Shown: piece after piece, positions 1-7,901 of the stretch | How the letters are laid out: every line of letters begins with the position of its first letter | Numbering within the stretch: position 1 is the first letter of the stretch | DNA from: Acidobacteriota bacterium | Lineage (GTDB): Bacteria; Acidobacteriota; UBA890; WLXD01 | Length of the DNA stretch: 64,000 nucleotides | Direction: 5' to 3' | Assembly: GCA_012103255.1 (NCBI GenBank) | Contig: WLXD01000003.1 | Coordinates: forward strand, 564,497 to 628,496 | Program-made: the position numbers and the translations under genes | Notes under the pieces: generated by a model | Database searches by the model: none | Told to the model about the DNA's origin: nothing | What the model saw: the letters and a program-made list of their open reading frames with translations, nothing else

Positions 1-1
1 G

Positions 2-514
2 GATCGTTCTCCCGAGTCCACCAGCGATGCATTCAAGGCCGCCGTGTGGCAGCTCGACGATGAACTGGCGCTCGACGGCATCGCACCGCTCGAGCAACTG
101 GTGCACAACTCCGTATCCGATCCCCGCGTGCGAATGATGGTGATGCAATCGTTCGCCGCGCTGGCGCTTTTGCTTGCGGGAATCGGCGTCGGCGGCGTGG
201 TGTCGTACACCGTGGCTCGACGTTCGCGGGAATACGGCGTGCGCATGGCCCTCGGCGCTGAGCCATCCGAAGTGCTTCGCTTGGCGCTGCGTAACGGCCT
301 TGTCCCTAGCGCGATCGGCGCCCTGCTTGGCGTCGGCCTGGCACTAGGACTGTCGCGCTGGGTCGAGAGTCTGCTCTTCGCCACCTCGCCGACGGACCCG
401 ATCACCTACGTCGCGGTGACCGCCACACTATTGGGGCTGGTCGCGCTCGCCAGCTGGATCCCCGCCCGGCGGGCTACCCGGGTGGATCCCGTCTCGATAC
501 TGCGAGACGAGTAG
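2..514 (+). CDS. ADOP-family FtsX-like permease, C-terminal end only
   Basis: The frame is open from the window edge, so the gene begins upstream and only about the last 170 residues are seen. They form the final FtsX block: a membrane helix at about residues 55-75, the family motif SREYGVRMALGAEPSEVLRL, a second helix near residue 115 and a last helix ending in ASWIPARRATRVDPVSILRDE-like sequence, the usual terminus of ADOP proteins. ADOPs are inner-membrane proteins built from two MacB-periplasmic/FtsX units; their substrate is unknown. No partner ATPase gene is visible here. Nothing in the visible part looks broken. Confidence 0.85.
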   Translation, partial: DRSPESTSDAFKAAVWQLDDELALDGIAPLEQLVHNSVSDPRVRMMVMQSFAALALLLAGIGVGGVVSYTVARRSREYGVRMALGAEPSEVLRLALRNGLVPSAIGALLGVGLALGLSRWVESLLFATSPTDPITYVAVTATLLGLVALASWIPARRATRVDPVSILRDE

Positions 515-544
515 ACCCGGGCACCCAGCGGAGACGGTCGCCCA

Positions 545-982
545 CTAGCTAAAGAGTCCTTCGAAGTGACTGATGCACGCGCCCCAACCCTCTTCATGGG
601 CGGCCGTCGCTTCGGCGGCCGGGAATCCATCCTGGACGATGATCACTTCGGTGCCACCGTCGACCTCATTGAACTCGACGGTCACCGTGGTGTCCCCCAT
701 CTGGTTGTCTTCTTCCCGCCAATCCCACGTGTAGACGAGCCGGCTCGGCGCGTCGATTTCACGATAGGTGCCGAACGCGGTGTGGGTGTCGCCGTCAACC
801 TTCATCACGATCTCGTAGGCACCGCCTACTTCGAAGTCGGCGCTGACGTCGTGGACCCCGCCGGGCTGCGGGCAGCACCACTTCTTCATGTGCTCCGGCT
901 GAGTCCACGCGTCCCAAACGCGTTGGCGGTCGGCTTTGATGGTGCGGGCAATCCGCAGAGTTGTATCGGTGGCGACGGTCAT
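545..982 (-). CDS. SRPBCC/AHSA1-domain protein
   Basis: A 145-residue protein that matches the Aha1/SRPBCC fold along its whole length. It opens with the helix-strand pattern RVWDAWTQPEHMKKW after an initial strand, and it ends with the C-terminal helix GWGACISHFEGLF that closes the hydrophobic cavity. Such proteins bind small hydrophobic ligands, but the ligand cannot be read from sequence. The gene overlaps the upstream ArsR gene by 4 nt (ATGA), so the two are translationally coupled. ArsR plus SRPBCC is a very common two-gene operon, in which the regulator represses the pair. Confidence 0.9.
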   Translation of the reverse strand: MTVATDTTLRIARTIKADRQRVWDAWTQPEHMKKWCCPQPGGVHDVSADFEVGGAYEIVMKVDGDTHTAFGTYREIDAPSRLVYTWDWREEDNQMGDTTVTVEFNEVDGGTEVIIVQDGFPAAEATAAHEEGWGACISHFEGLFS

Positions 983-1365
983 GATGAATCTCCTTCGGTG
1001 GGGTGGGCAGTGCTATCTGACTTCTCGAGGTAGTCGACCAGCTGATCGAATTGCTGGTTCCAGAACTCGCGGTGCCGTTCGATCCAGTCGCTCGCCTCCA
1101 GCATCGACTCGGGCGAGAACGAACAGCGCTGCACGCGACCGTCCTTTTCACGCCGCACCAGCTTGGCGCCGGTAAGCACTTTCAAGTGCTTCGAGATCGC
1201 CATCAGCGACACGTCAAACGGCTCTGCCAACTCTGTGACCGACGCCGTGCCGGTCTGTGCGAGTCGACTCAGAATCGACCGACGAATCGGGTGCGCGAGG
1301 GCGGCGAAGGTCCGATCGAGGGCGGCCTCGGACCCGTTGTTTGGGCGCTCAAATACTAAACTCAT
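979..1365 (-). CDS. ArsR-family winged-helix repressor
   Basis: A 128-residue regulator with a winged-helix domain over residues 17-95. HPIRRSILSRL is the first helix, VSLMAISKHLKVL the recognition helix, and the wing is rich in Arg and Lys. No Cys cluster of the metal-sensing type is present, which fits the non-metal branch that pairs with SRPBCC genes. It is the first gene of a two-gene operon. The ATG at 1363-1365 lies inside the palindrome at 1356-1373, so the protein may repress its own start region. Confidence 0.9.
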   Translation of the reverse strand: MSLVFERPNNGSEAALDRTFAALAHPIRRSILSRLAQTGTASVTELAEPFDVSLMAISKHLKVLTGAKLVRREKDGRVQRCSFSPESMLEASDWIERHREFWNQQFDQLVDYLEKSDSTAHPTEGDSS

Positions 1366-1373
1366 CGGTTTAG
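1356..1373. promoter_or_regulatory. Inverted repeat over the arsR start, candidate operator
   Basis: CTAAAC and GTTTAG form perfect 6-bp arms around a 6-nt centre, covering the ATG of the ArsR gene. ArsR proteins usually bind such dyads next to their own promoter. The function is inferred from position only. Confidence 0.45.
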
Positions 1374-1440
1374 CATATGAATCCTAACCATTGACGTCAA
1401 GCTCTCGGCGCGCCTCGTGATTTCGATCGAACATCATTAC

Positions 1441-1485
1441 GTGACATGTCAACTTGTGACATATCAATTCATGACGTACAGTGCC
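1441..1485 (+). promoter_or_regulatory. Three 15-bp-spaced TGAC repeats, candidate PadR operator
   Basis: TGACATGTCA (1442, a perfect palindrome), TGACATATCA (1457) and TGACGTACA (1472) are spaced exactly 15 bp apart, upstream of the PadR start at 1522. An array of near-palindromic sites before a PadR gene is best read as an autoregulatory operator. It also argues against the in-frame ATG at 1417 as start, since that would place the array inside the gene. Confidence 0.55.
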
Positions 1486-1521
1486 GAGACCGATCACCAA
1501 GCCGACGCGGAGCGCGTAGCC

Positions 1522-1878
1522 ATGACACCTCGACCCCAGGCTGACGGCCTTGGCCCCACACCCAGTTCACTGACTCTGGTAACTGTGCAGATTCTGGTGA
1601 GCCTCGGTCGCGGGCCCATGCACGGGTATGGCATCAAGCTGGACATCGAAGAACGCACCGACGGTGCCATGACTCTCGGCTCCGGAACGCTCTACCAGGC
1701 GATGCAGCGTCTCGAGAAGCAGGGGCTCGTTCAGTCTTCGGTCGCCCAGGAGCCAGGCGGACGTCGCGGGCGCGTGTACGAACTCGAGCCGCTCGGCCGC
1801 GATGTACTCGAACGCGAGCTCGAGCTGATGCAGCGCACCGTCGCGTTCGCCGCGGCTGGCTCGGAGTCGCCGGCATGA
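1522..1878 (+). CDS. PadR-family transcriptional repressor
   Basis: About 118 residues with the PadR winged helix: TVQILVSLGRGPMHGYGI is the conserved first helix and turn, SGTLYQAMQRLEKQGL the recognition helix, and GRRGRVYELEPLGRDVL the wing. The start at 1522 is preferred over the in-frame ATG at 1417 because the repeat array at 1441-1485 lies between the two. The stop overlaps the ADOP start by 4 nt (ATGA). PadR repressors commonly sit directly before ADOP genes and probably control their expression in response to an unknown small molecule. Confidence 0.9.
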   Translation: MTPRPQADGLGPTPSSLTLVTVQILVSLGRGPMHGYGIKLDIEERTDGAMTLGSGTLYQAMQRLEKQGLVQSSVAQEPGGRRGRVYELEPLGRDVLERELELMQRTVAFAAAGSESPA

Positions 1879-4580
1879 GCGTCTCCGCACCCTCTCCGTT
1901 GCGTGGCCGACTCGGTCTGGAGCTTCGATTCTTCCGGCTCTTGATTCGGATCTATGGCGCTGGGTTCCGCGACCGGTATGAGGAAGAACTCGTTTCGTTC
2001 TTCTGCCGCGACCGCGTGCGCGATCGCTATGCCGGCGTCGTGGGGACGCTCAGCTTCTGGCGTTTGACCCTGCGCGATCTCGCGGCCACGGCTGCTCGCG
2101 AGCGGGCGATCGCCGGGCGCGAGAAATGGCGGGCCGAAACCGTCTTCCAGGACATCGGGTTCGCCCTCCGCCAGATCAAGGCGGATCCCGGCTTCTCGAT
2201 CACGGCGATCTTCATCCTGGCTGTCGCGATCGGCGCCAGCACGGCGGTGTTCAGCGCCGTGAACGGGGTGGTCCTTCGCCCGCTGCCCTACCCCGAACCC
2301 GACAGCCTCTATCGCGTCTTCACGCGCTTCTTGCCCGAGTCGGGCTATGACTTCGAACAGTTCACACCCTCGCCGCGGGAGATCGTTGCGTACAGCGACG
2401 CCACCGAAGCGCTCGTGGACGTCGGCCTGTTCGACGGTTTCTCTCTCACGTTCACCGCCGAAGGTCTGGATCCTACGAGGCTGTCGGCGGTCGGGCTGGA
2501 CGACCGCATGATGAACGTCCTCGGCGTACATGCGGAAATCGGCCGCCGCTTCGGCGCCGAGGACATGCTGGGCAAAGCGACCTTCACCACGGTGCTCGCG
2601 CCGGTGGCGCTGCTCAGCCATCGTCTATGGGTCGACCAATACGGTTCTGACCCCGCGATCGTCGGCCAGACAATGACTCTCGATGGGAGCATCACCGAGA
2701 TCATCGGTGTGATGCCCGCCGGGTTCAGCTTCCCGTCGCCGGACACCGATATCTACGTTCCGTATCCCGTGGATCGCGTCGACCCGGGCGACTGGGGATG
2801 GCACGGCATCAGCGCCATCGGTCGCCTCGCCGACGGCGTGACGATAGAACAAGCCAGGGAAGAGCTCGCTGCACTCAATGCCCGCTGGCGCGAGGAATTC
2901 GGACACCCGCAGGAGGGCCACTTCCTTTACCTGGAAGAGCTGCACGGCTCCCTGATCGGAGACGCGCGCGAAGCTCTATGGATGTTGATGGCCGCCGTGC
3001 TCCTGGTGCTCACCATCGGAGCCGTGAACGTGGCCAGTCTCTTGCTGGCGCGCGGAGAAACCAGGGCCAGCGAGATCCGCTTGCGAATGGCGCTCGGTGC
3101 CGGCCGGGCGCGATTGATCCGCCAGATGCTCACCGAAAGCACGGTGCTGGCCGTCTCAGCAACTGTGCTCGGAGTGGGTTTGGCGGGACTCGGCCTCGAC
3201 GCCGTGCTTGCTGTGAATCCGCGTGCACTCCCGCGGATGGACGGCATCGCGATCGATACCACCGTCCTCGGATTCTCTCTGCTCGCCTGCGCGGGCACGG
3301 CCCTGGTCTTCGGCCTGGCGCCCGCCGTACAGGCGAGTCGCGCCTCGATGTCCGAACGGACCTCCGCAGACGGTGCGGCGCGCAAGCGGTTGCGTAGCCT
3401 GCTCGTGTCCACTGAGGTGGCGATCAGCGTCGTTGTTGTGCTCAGCGCAGGGCTCGTCGTGCGCAGCTTCACGCACCTGTCGCAGCTCGACGCGGGTTTC
3501 AACTCGGAGGGCCGAATCACCTTTGGCATGTACCTCCCCGAGCCGACGTATCCGACGAACGAGGAAGTGCGCATCGGGGTCACGCGACTGGTTGACGAAT
3601 TGCGCGCCACGCCGGGGGTAACAGGTGTGGCGTTTACCTCAGCTCTCCCCATCAGTGGCCCCACGGCCTATCCGGACTTCTACGTCCAAGGTCGACCTGA
3701 GCCGGCTCCGGGCGAACGGCGGAGCAGCGCGCAAACCATCGTTGCGACTCCGGGCTACATGAACACCATGGGTATCGACGTGCTCGCAGGTCGAGCGTTC
3801 GAGGCCACCGACACGGTCAACGCGCCACCCGTGGCGATCTTCAACCAGACTGCTGTGGACACGTACTGGCCCGGGGAAAATCCGGTCGGAGATTTCGTCC
3901 AGATCGCTGCCGCAGACGCCCCGTGGATCGAGGTTGTCGGCGTGATCGAGGACGTCCGGACCGAGGGCCTTGATCGCGAGATCCAGCCGCAGCTCTATCT
4001 GCCGTTCGAGCAAGAACAGGGGTTCTGGCAGGCCACGAGCCGGATCGGGTCGTTCGTGATCCGGACTCCCGGCGATCCCACTCAATTGGTCCCCGGCGCG
4101 CGCGCCGCCGTCGCCGCCATCGACCCGAATTTGCCGCTCGAGAACATCCGTACCGCTGAGGACCTCGTGGCTCGGTCACTTGCCGGCCCACGCCTCATCA
4201 CAGGGTTACTTGGCGGCTTCGCCGGAATCGCGCTGCTGCTCGCGCTGGTCGGCGTGTACGGCATTGTGTCGCACTCCGTAGCCCGACGAACCCGCGAGAT
4301 CGGCATCCGCCAGGCCCTGGGTGCTGGACGCACCCGCGTGCTCTGGATGATGGTGCGCGAAGGAGCCGCTCCGGCCTTTGTCGGCCTCGGTATCGGGCTC
4401 GCGGCCGCCTTCGTGGTCACGGAAGCGCTCACGGATCTGCTCTACCAGGTCAGCCCGCGCGATCCCGCGACGTTCGTTGCCTTGCCCATCGCACTCGCCG
4501 GCGTCGCCGTATTCGCGTCGTGGATCCCATCGCGCCGCGCCACCCGCGTGACCCCCGTCGAAGCCCTACGCTCCGAATAG
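1875..4580 (+). CDS. ADOP-family two-block FtsX-like permease
   Basis: Full-length, 901 residues. A cytoplasmic prefix of about 95 residues contains IRIYGAGFRDRYEEEL, followed by the first membrane helix (residues 107-132) and a MacB-type periplasmic domain. The first FtsX block holds ASEIRLRMALGAGRARLIRQ near residue 400. A second helix, periplasmic and FtsX set follows, ending with REIGIRQALGAGRTRVLWMM and ASWIPSRRATRVTPVEALR. No ATP-binding motifs are present, so an ATPase encoded elsewhere or a non-transport role must be assumed. The gene is coupled to PadR upstream and faces another ADOP gene tail to tail, with only 22 nt between the stops. Confidence 0.93.
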   Translation: MSVSAPSPLRGRLGLELRFFRLLIRIYGAGFRDRYEEELVSFFCRDRVRDRYAGVVGTLSFWRLTLRDLAATAARERAIAGREKWRAETVFQDIGFALRQIKADPGFSITAIFILAVAIGASTAVFSAVNGVVLRPLPYPEPDSLYRVFTRFLPESGYDFEQFTPSPREIVAYSDATEALVDVGLFDGFSLTFTAEGLDPTRLSAVGLDDRMMNVLGVHAEIGRRFGAEDMLGKATFTTVLAPVALLSHRLWVDQYGSDPAIVGQTMTLDGSITEIIGVMPAGFSFPSPDTDIYVPYPVDRVDPGDWGWHGISAIGRLADGVTIEQAREELAALNARWREEFGHPQEGHFLYLEELHGSLIGDAREALWMLMAAVLLVLTIGAVNVASLLLARGETRASEIRLRMALGAGRARLIRQMLTESTVLAVSATVLGVGLAGLGLDAVLAVNPRALPRMDGIAIDTTVLGFSLLACAGTALVFGLAPAVQASRASMSERTSADGAARKRLRSLLVSTEVAISVVVVLSAGLVVRSFTHLSQLDAGFNSEGRITFGMYLPEPTYPTNEEVRIGVTRLVDELRATPGVTGVAFTSALPISGPTAYPDFYVQGRPEPAPGERRSSAQTIVATPGYMNTMGIDVLAGRAFEATDTVNAPPVAIFNQTAVDTYWPGENPVGDFVQIAAADAPWIEVVGVIEDVRTEGLDREIQPQLYLPFEQEQGFWQATSRIGSFVIRTPGDPTQLVPGARAAVAAIDPNLPLENIRTAEDLVARSLAGPRLITGLLGGFAGIALLLALVGVYGIVSHSVARRTREIGIRQALGAGRTRVLWMMVREGAAPAFVGLGIGLAAAFVVTEALTDLLYQVSPRDPATFVALPIALAGVAVFASWIPSRRATRVTPVEALRSE

Positions 4581-4602
4581 CCGGACTGTCAGGTGGTGGG
4601 GC

Positions 4603-6469
4603 CTAGTCGGCCACCAACAACGCCGCTGGGTTGATACGGGCTGCTCGCAAGAGCGGCGCGAGACTCGCACCGACGGCGACTGCGCAGATCAGAACCAGGG
4701 CGACCCCGATCGTGAGCGGATCGGCCGCAGTCGTCTCATACAGCAGGCTCTCGAAGGTGCTCCACGCCGCCAGGGCCAAGCCGAGGCCGACCCCGAGACC
4801 AACCGCTACGACCCGGGCAATCCGAACCGTCATCGTGCGCACGACACGGTCCGGCGCCGCCCCCACCGCCAGTCGGATGGCGATTTCACGTCGTTGCCGA
4901 AGCACCACAAGGCTCATCACCGAGTAGACACCCGCCGCCGCGAGCACCAGCGACAGCGCGGCAAGGACACCCAGCATCGAACTCAAGGCGCGGCGCTCCC
5001 CGAGGGAGTCGTCCACGGCCTGGTCGAACGTCTGGGCTCCGAGGATCGGGACGGCCGTGTCCACTTGCCACACAGCCTGTTTGATCTCCGCGAGCGCAAT
5101 GATCGGGTCCCGAGAGAGTCGCACGGCCAGGTGCATCCCCACTTGCGGCGAGGCTGCGAACGGAATGTAGAGAGCGGGTTCCGGCTCTGCCTCCAGTTGG
5201 TGTTGGCGCACGTCAGATACCACCCCGAGAACCTGCAATTCAGGTCCATCCGCCTCGTACAGGCGGATGGTTGATCCGACCGCTGCGCCGGTATCGTCCC
5301 AATGTTTGCGGGCGAGGGCGGCGTTGATCACCGCAACACCTCGGCCGTCAGTCGAATCAAACGATCGCCCGGCCACAAGAGACTCGCCGACGGCATCGTG
5401 GTACCCGGTCGAGACGATACGAAAGCCGACGAACGTAGCACCGCCATCGGCCGGTGGCTCCATCCCATCGACGTGGTAAGGGAGCGACCAGTTCTCCAGG
5501 GTCATTGGTCGGATCTGACTTGCACCGGCCGCGACGACACCCGGCAGGGCGTCGATCCGGCTGAGTACATCGTCGTAGTAGGCGACACGGGACTCGGGCT
5601 CGTCGTAGCGGCTCTCGAGCGGGCTCAGCTGCATCAGCACCACCGCGCTCGAGTCGAAGCCGGGATCGATCGCAGCGACGCGCTCGGCGCTCCTCACGGC
5701 CAGCCCCGCTCCGATCAAGACCACCAGTGCCGTCGCGACCTGCGAGCCGATCAACAGATCGCGCGAGCGCGACGAGCCGCCACGCGCTCGACGTAGGACC
5801 CGACGGGCCGGCAGCACTCCACAAACAAGACCGACCGCAAGGGCAAGGATCAGCGCGAACGCCAGCGTCGCCGCCCGGAGTTCGGGAGCGTCACCAGGGA
5901 CATCGAGCTGAGCGCCGAGCCAGGGCGCGATGTAGATCACCCCCGGCAACGCGATGGCGAAGCCAGTGAGCGACAGCAACGTGCTCTCCAGCAGCAACTG
6001 TCGGTGAACCCCGGTTCGCGACGCCCCCACCGCCTGTCGCACCTCGAATTCAGAACGGCGACGGCCCCAGCGGGCGTAGAGCAAATTCACGACGTTGACG
6101 CACGACAACAGGAGCACGCCCGCCGCCGCGGTCCAAAGCAGGGAAAGGAGTCGTCCAGCCGACCCTGAGACAGCATCAGCGAGCGTCACGACACGAGCAC
6201 CATCCACCGAATACCGCACGAGGTCATCTGTGACGAGGCCCTGCGCCGCGATCTTCAGTTCCGCCGTCGAGGCATCGACATCCCATCCGTCACGAAGCGT
6301 CCCCACCATGCGCAGGAAGGCGCCGTCCTGCCCCTGTGGCAGCGGAATCCAAGAATCCCGCCCGGCACCGAGGAGCGGTCGGAAGTCGCGATGCATGACT
6401 CCGACAACGACGCGTTCCGAGAACCCGCCCCCTCAGGCGCGCGAGCGCGCTCAACAAGTAGTTAGCCAC
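4603..6469 (-). pseudogene. ADOP permease with its first block deleted
   Basis: The open part starts at an ATG at 6396 and gives 597 residues, beginning with HRDFRPLLGAGRDSW. In intact ADOPs this sequence lies about 240 residues in, at the end of the first periplasmic domain. Reading upstream in the same frame adds only SERVVVGV before a TGA. A GTG at 6467-6469, overlapping the PadR stop, opens a second frame that reads ANYLLSALARLRG, a plausible ADOP N-terminus. The two pieces meet near 6430-6440 in different frames. So the first membrane helix and most of the first periplasmic domain are gone. The remaining FtsX block, second periplasmic domain and last block look well preserved, which suggests a recent event. 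Confidence 0.75.
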
Positions 6470-6633
6470 TAAGGCGCCTCGACATCGATCGTTACGCCGG
6501 CCCACATGCTGTCGAACTGAGCCTTGGCGCGCTGCAGCGCCTCGAGGCCTGCGCGCTCGACCCGGAAGAAGCGGCGCGGGTGCCCGCCGCGCACGGGAAC
6601 TACTACTAGGCCGACTACTAGCCCACCAGGAGG
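6469..6633 (-). pseudogene. PadR regulator remnant, C-terminal wing only
   Basis: The frame ending at the TAG at 6469-6471 reads HPRRFFRVERAGLEALQRAK then FDSMWAG, the wing and final helix of a PadR protein. Upstream the frame has no plausible start and meets a TGA at 6634-6636, so the DNA-binding helices are missing. The stop overlaps the GTG of the truncated ADOP by one base, the usual PadR-ADOP junction. This looks like a decayed PadR-ADOP cassette. The strong ribosome binding site of the neighbouring PilZ gene lies at its broken edge. Confidence 0.65.
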
Positions 6634-6638
6634 TCACG

Positions 6639-7088
6639 ATGGGATTCCCAGCGCTCAAGCCGCACGATGATAAGGAACACCCACGCGGCGACCCCACGCC
6701 ATCCGTGCAGTGGCATCCGGAGGTACGCCGATCCTACCCACGCTATGACGTCCAGTGGCAGGTCGCCATGCAGGCAGAAGGGTCATCGGAGACGATTCGC
6801 GGGCTCGCCGTGAACATCTCGAGAGGCGGCTGTCTGGTGCGAACGGCTGACGAACTCAATCCGGACCGCCGGCACCTGATCGTCTTCCTCCCTCGCGGGG
6901 ACGCCACTCTCCTCACCGGGCCGACGTGCCCGCACTGCGGAGCTGGCGGCATCCGACTTCGCCCACGATCCGCGTGGGCCAGAGTTCTCAGACAGGGGCG
7001 CGGTGGCGGAGGTTGGGCCTCCGCGATGGAGTTCGAGTCACTACTCGAGCTTGGCGAAGATCAGGAGGCAGAGGAGCCAGCACGGTGA
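6639..7088 (+). CDS. PilZ-domain c-di-GMP-binding protein
   Basis: 149 residues. RRSYPRYDV supplies the RxxxR motif and NISRGGCLV the D/NxSxxG motif, which together define the c-di-GMP-binding PilZ barrel, at residues 27-70. Unusually, a CPHCG pair is inserted before the last strands (near residues 91-95), giving a half zinc-knuckle. The start is fixed by AGGAGG at 6628-6633, five bases before the ATG. The stop overlaps the GTG of the next gene, so the two are coupled. With the prepilin and GspE genes nearby, a role in c-di-GMP control of surface behaviour is plausible but inferred. Confidence 0.85.
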   Translation: MGFPALKPHDDKEHPRGDPTPSVQWHPEVRRSYPRYDVQWQVAMQAEGSSETIRGLAVNISRGGCLVRTADELNPDRRHLIVFLPRGDATLLTGPTCPHCGAGGIRLRPRSAWARVLRQGRGGGGWASAMEFESLLELGEDQEAEEPAR

Positions 7089-7471
7089 CGTATCGATCGT
7101 TCGATCTCGGAAATCTGGCAGCTTCGCGGTTCATTTCCGCAGAGAGTCCAACCAACTCGCGCGCCGTGAGCGGAGGGACGCGGCCCGACGGGGAGCGTGC
7201 GATGGGCAGCGACCGGGAAACAAGAATCCACGCAGCGGCAACTACCGTTTCACTCGTGGGGCTCGTGATCACCGCCGGTTTCTACCGCACGGCGATACCA
7301 ATCATGGTCGCGTCAGGGGCTGTAGCCGCAATGGCCGTGCTGCCGTGGGCGTTGCGGGCCGGCTTTCGCTACGGAGCCAGGCGCGGCGTCGAGGCGGCCA
7401 TCGAGAACATGGCGCTCGCCGACTACCGCCGGAAGGCAGATTCGAGCGGGGAGCCGTCGTCGGATAGGTAG
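7085..7471 (+). CDS. Small membrane protein of unknown function
   Basis: 128 residues from the GTG at 7085, which overlaps the PilZ stop (GTGA) and is preceded by GAGGAG. The first 45 residues are polar. Two membrane helices follow, around TVSLVGLVITAGFY and VASGAVAAMAVLPWALRAGF, then a short charged tail. No family is recognised. Coupling to the PilZ gene suggests they act together. The last 49 nt overlap the 3' end of the convergent XRE gene. An internal ATG at 7202 could give a shorter form of 89 residues that keeps both helices. Confidence 0.6.
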   Translation: MTYRSFDLGNLAASRFISAESPTNSRAVSGGTRPDGERAMGSDRETRIHAAATTVSLVGLVITAGFYRTAIPIMVASGAVAAMAVLPWALRAGFRYGARRGVEAAIENMALADYRRKADSSGEPSSDR

Positions 7472-7782
7472 CGCAGCGCAGTCCTCAGTCCCTCAAGGTC
7501 GAGGTGACTCCCGGCGAGCTTCACGACCTGTGCGCCCAGTGCCAGCCGTTGCCACAGCGCGCGATCTGTCTGAAGCGCATCGGCGATATCGCCCGTCGTC
7601 TCCAAAGAGGGAATCACCAGCCCCGCTTCGATCCTCGAGAGGTACGAGGCGCTCTTCCCGATACGCTCCGCCAGTCGGGCCTGATCCATGCCCACTTCGC
7701 GGCGTCGCGCGGCGACCGCGCGACCCAGGTCCGCAAGAATCTCGTGCTCTGCCAAGCTGCCCTCCGTAGCGCGCTCGGCCAC
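7423..7782 (-). CDS. XRE-family helix-turn-helix regulator
   Basis: 119 residues from a GTG. A Cro/C1-type five-helix domain spans residues 18-75: QARLAERIGKSASYLSRIEA holds the HTH, followed by IPSLETTGDIADAL. The C-terminal 40 residues are unassigned. It lies directly downstream of the hybrid kinase gene in the same orientation but has its own 119-nt leader with a TGCAAGCAA element, so it may have its own promoter. Its role in the neighbouring pilin/kinase module is inferred from position only. Confidence 0.8.
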   Translation of the reverse strand: MAERATEGSLAEHEILADLGRAVAARRREVGMDQARLAERIGKSASYLSRIEAGLVIPSLETTGDIADALQTDRALWQRLALGAQVVKLAGSHLDLEGLRTALRYLSDDGSPLESAFRR

Positions 7783-7901
7783 CTTCGTACCGTGCTTGCC
7801 CTGGCTGCCGAAAAAGTATCTGAGTAAGAGCTTCGATCCAAATTATCGGTATGCATGCACGAACATGCAAGCAAGAACGACCGTCACGGGCGATCGCCCG
7901 G
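7783..7901 (-). promoter_or_regulatory. Leader of the XRE gene with TGCAAGCAA element
   Basis: This 119-nt gap holds TGCAAGCAA at 7866-7874, flanked by GCATG/CATGC half-sites, and a perfect palindrome CGGGCGATCGCCCG at 7887-7900. The same 9-mer appears in opposite orientation at 11881-11889, upstream of the other end of the cluster. A shared regulator site is possible. The palindrome has no T-tract and is not a convincing terminator. Confidence 0.35.

Noticed and set aside
1731..2621. A 296-codon reverse frame across padR and the ADOP start
   Set aside because: Composition bias only; it crosses a well-supported coupled gene pair.
7887..7900. CGGGCGATCGCCCG as terminator of the kinase gene
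   Set aside because: Perfect palindrome but without a loop or a T-tract; also overlaps the kinase stop region only marginally.
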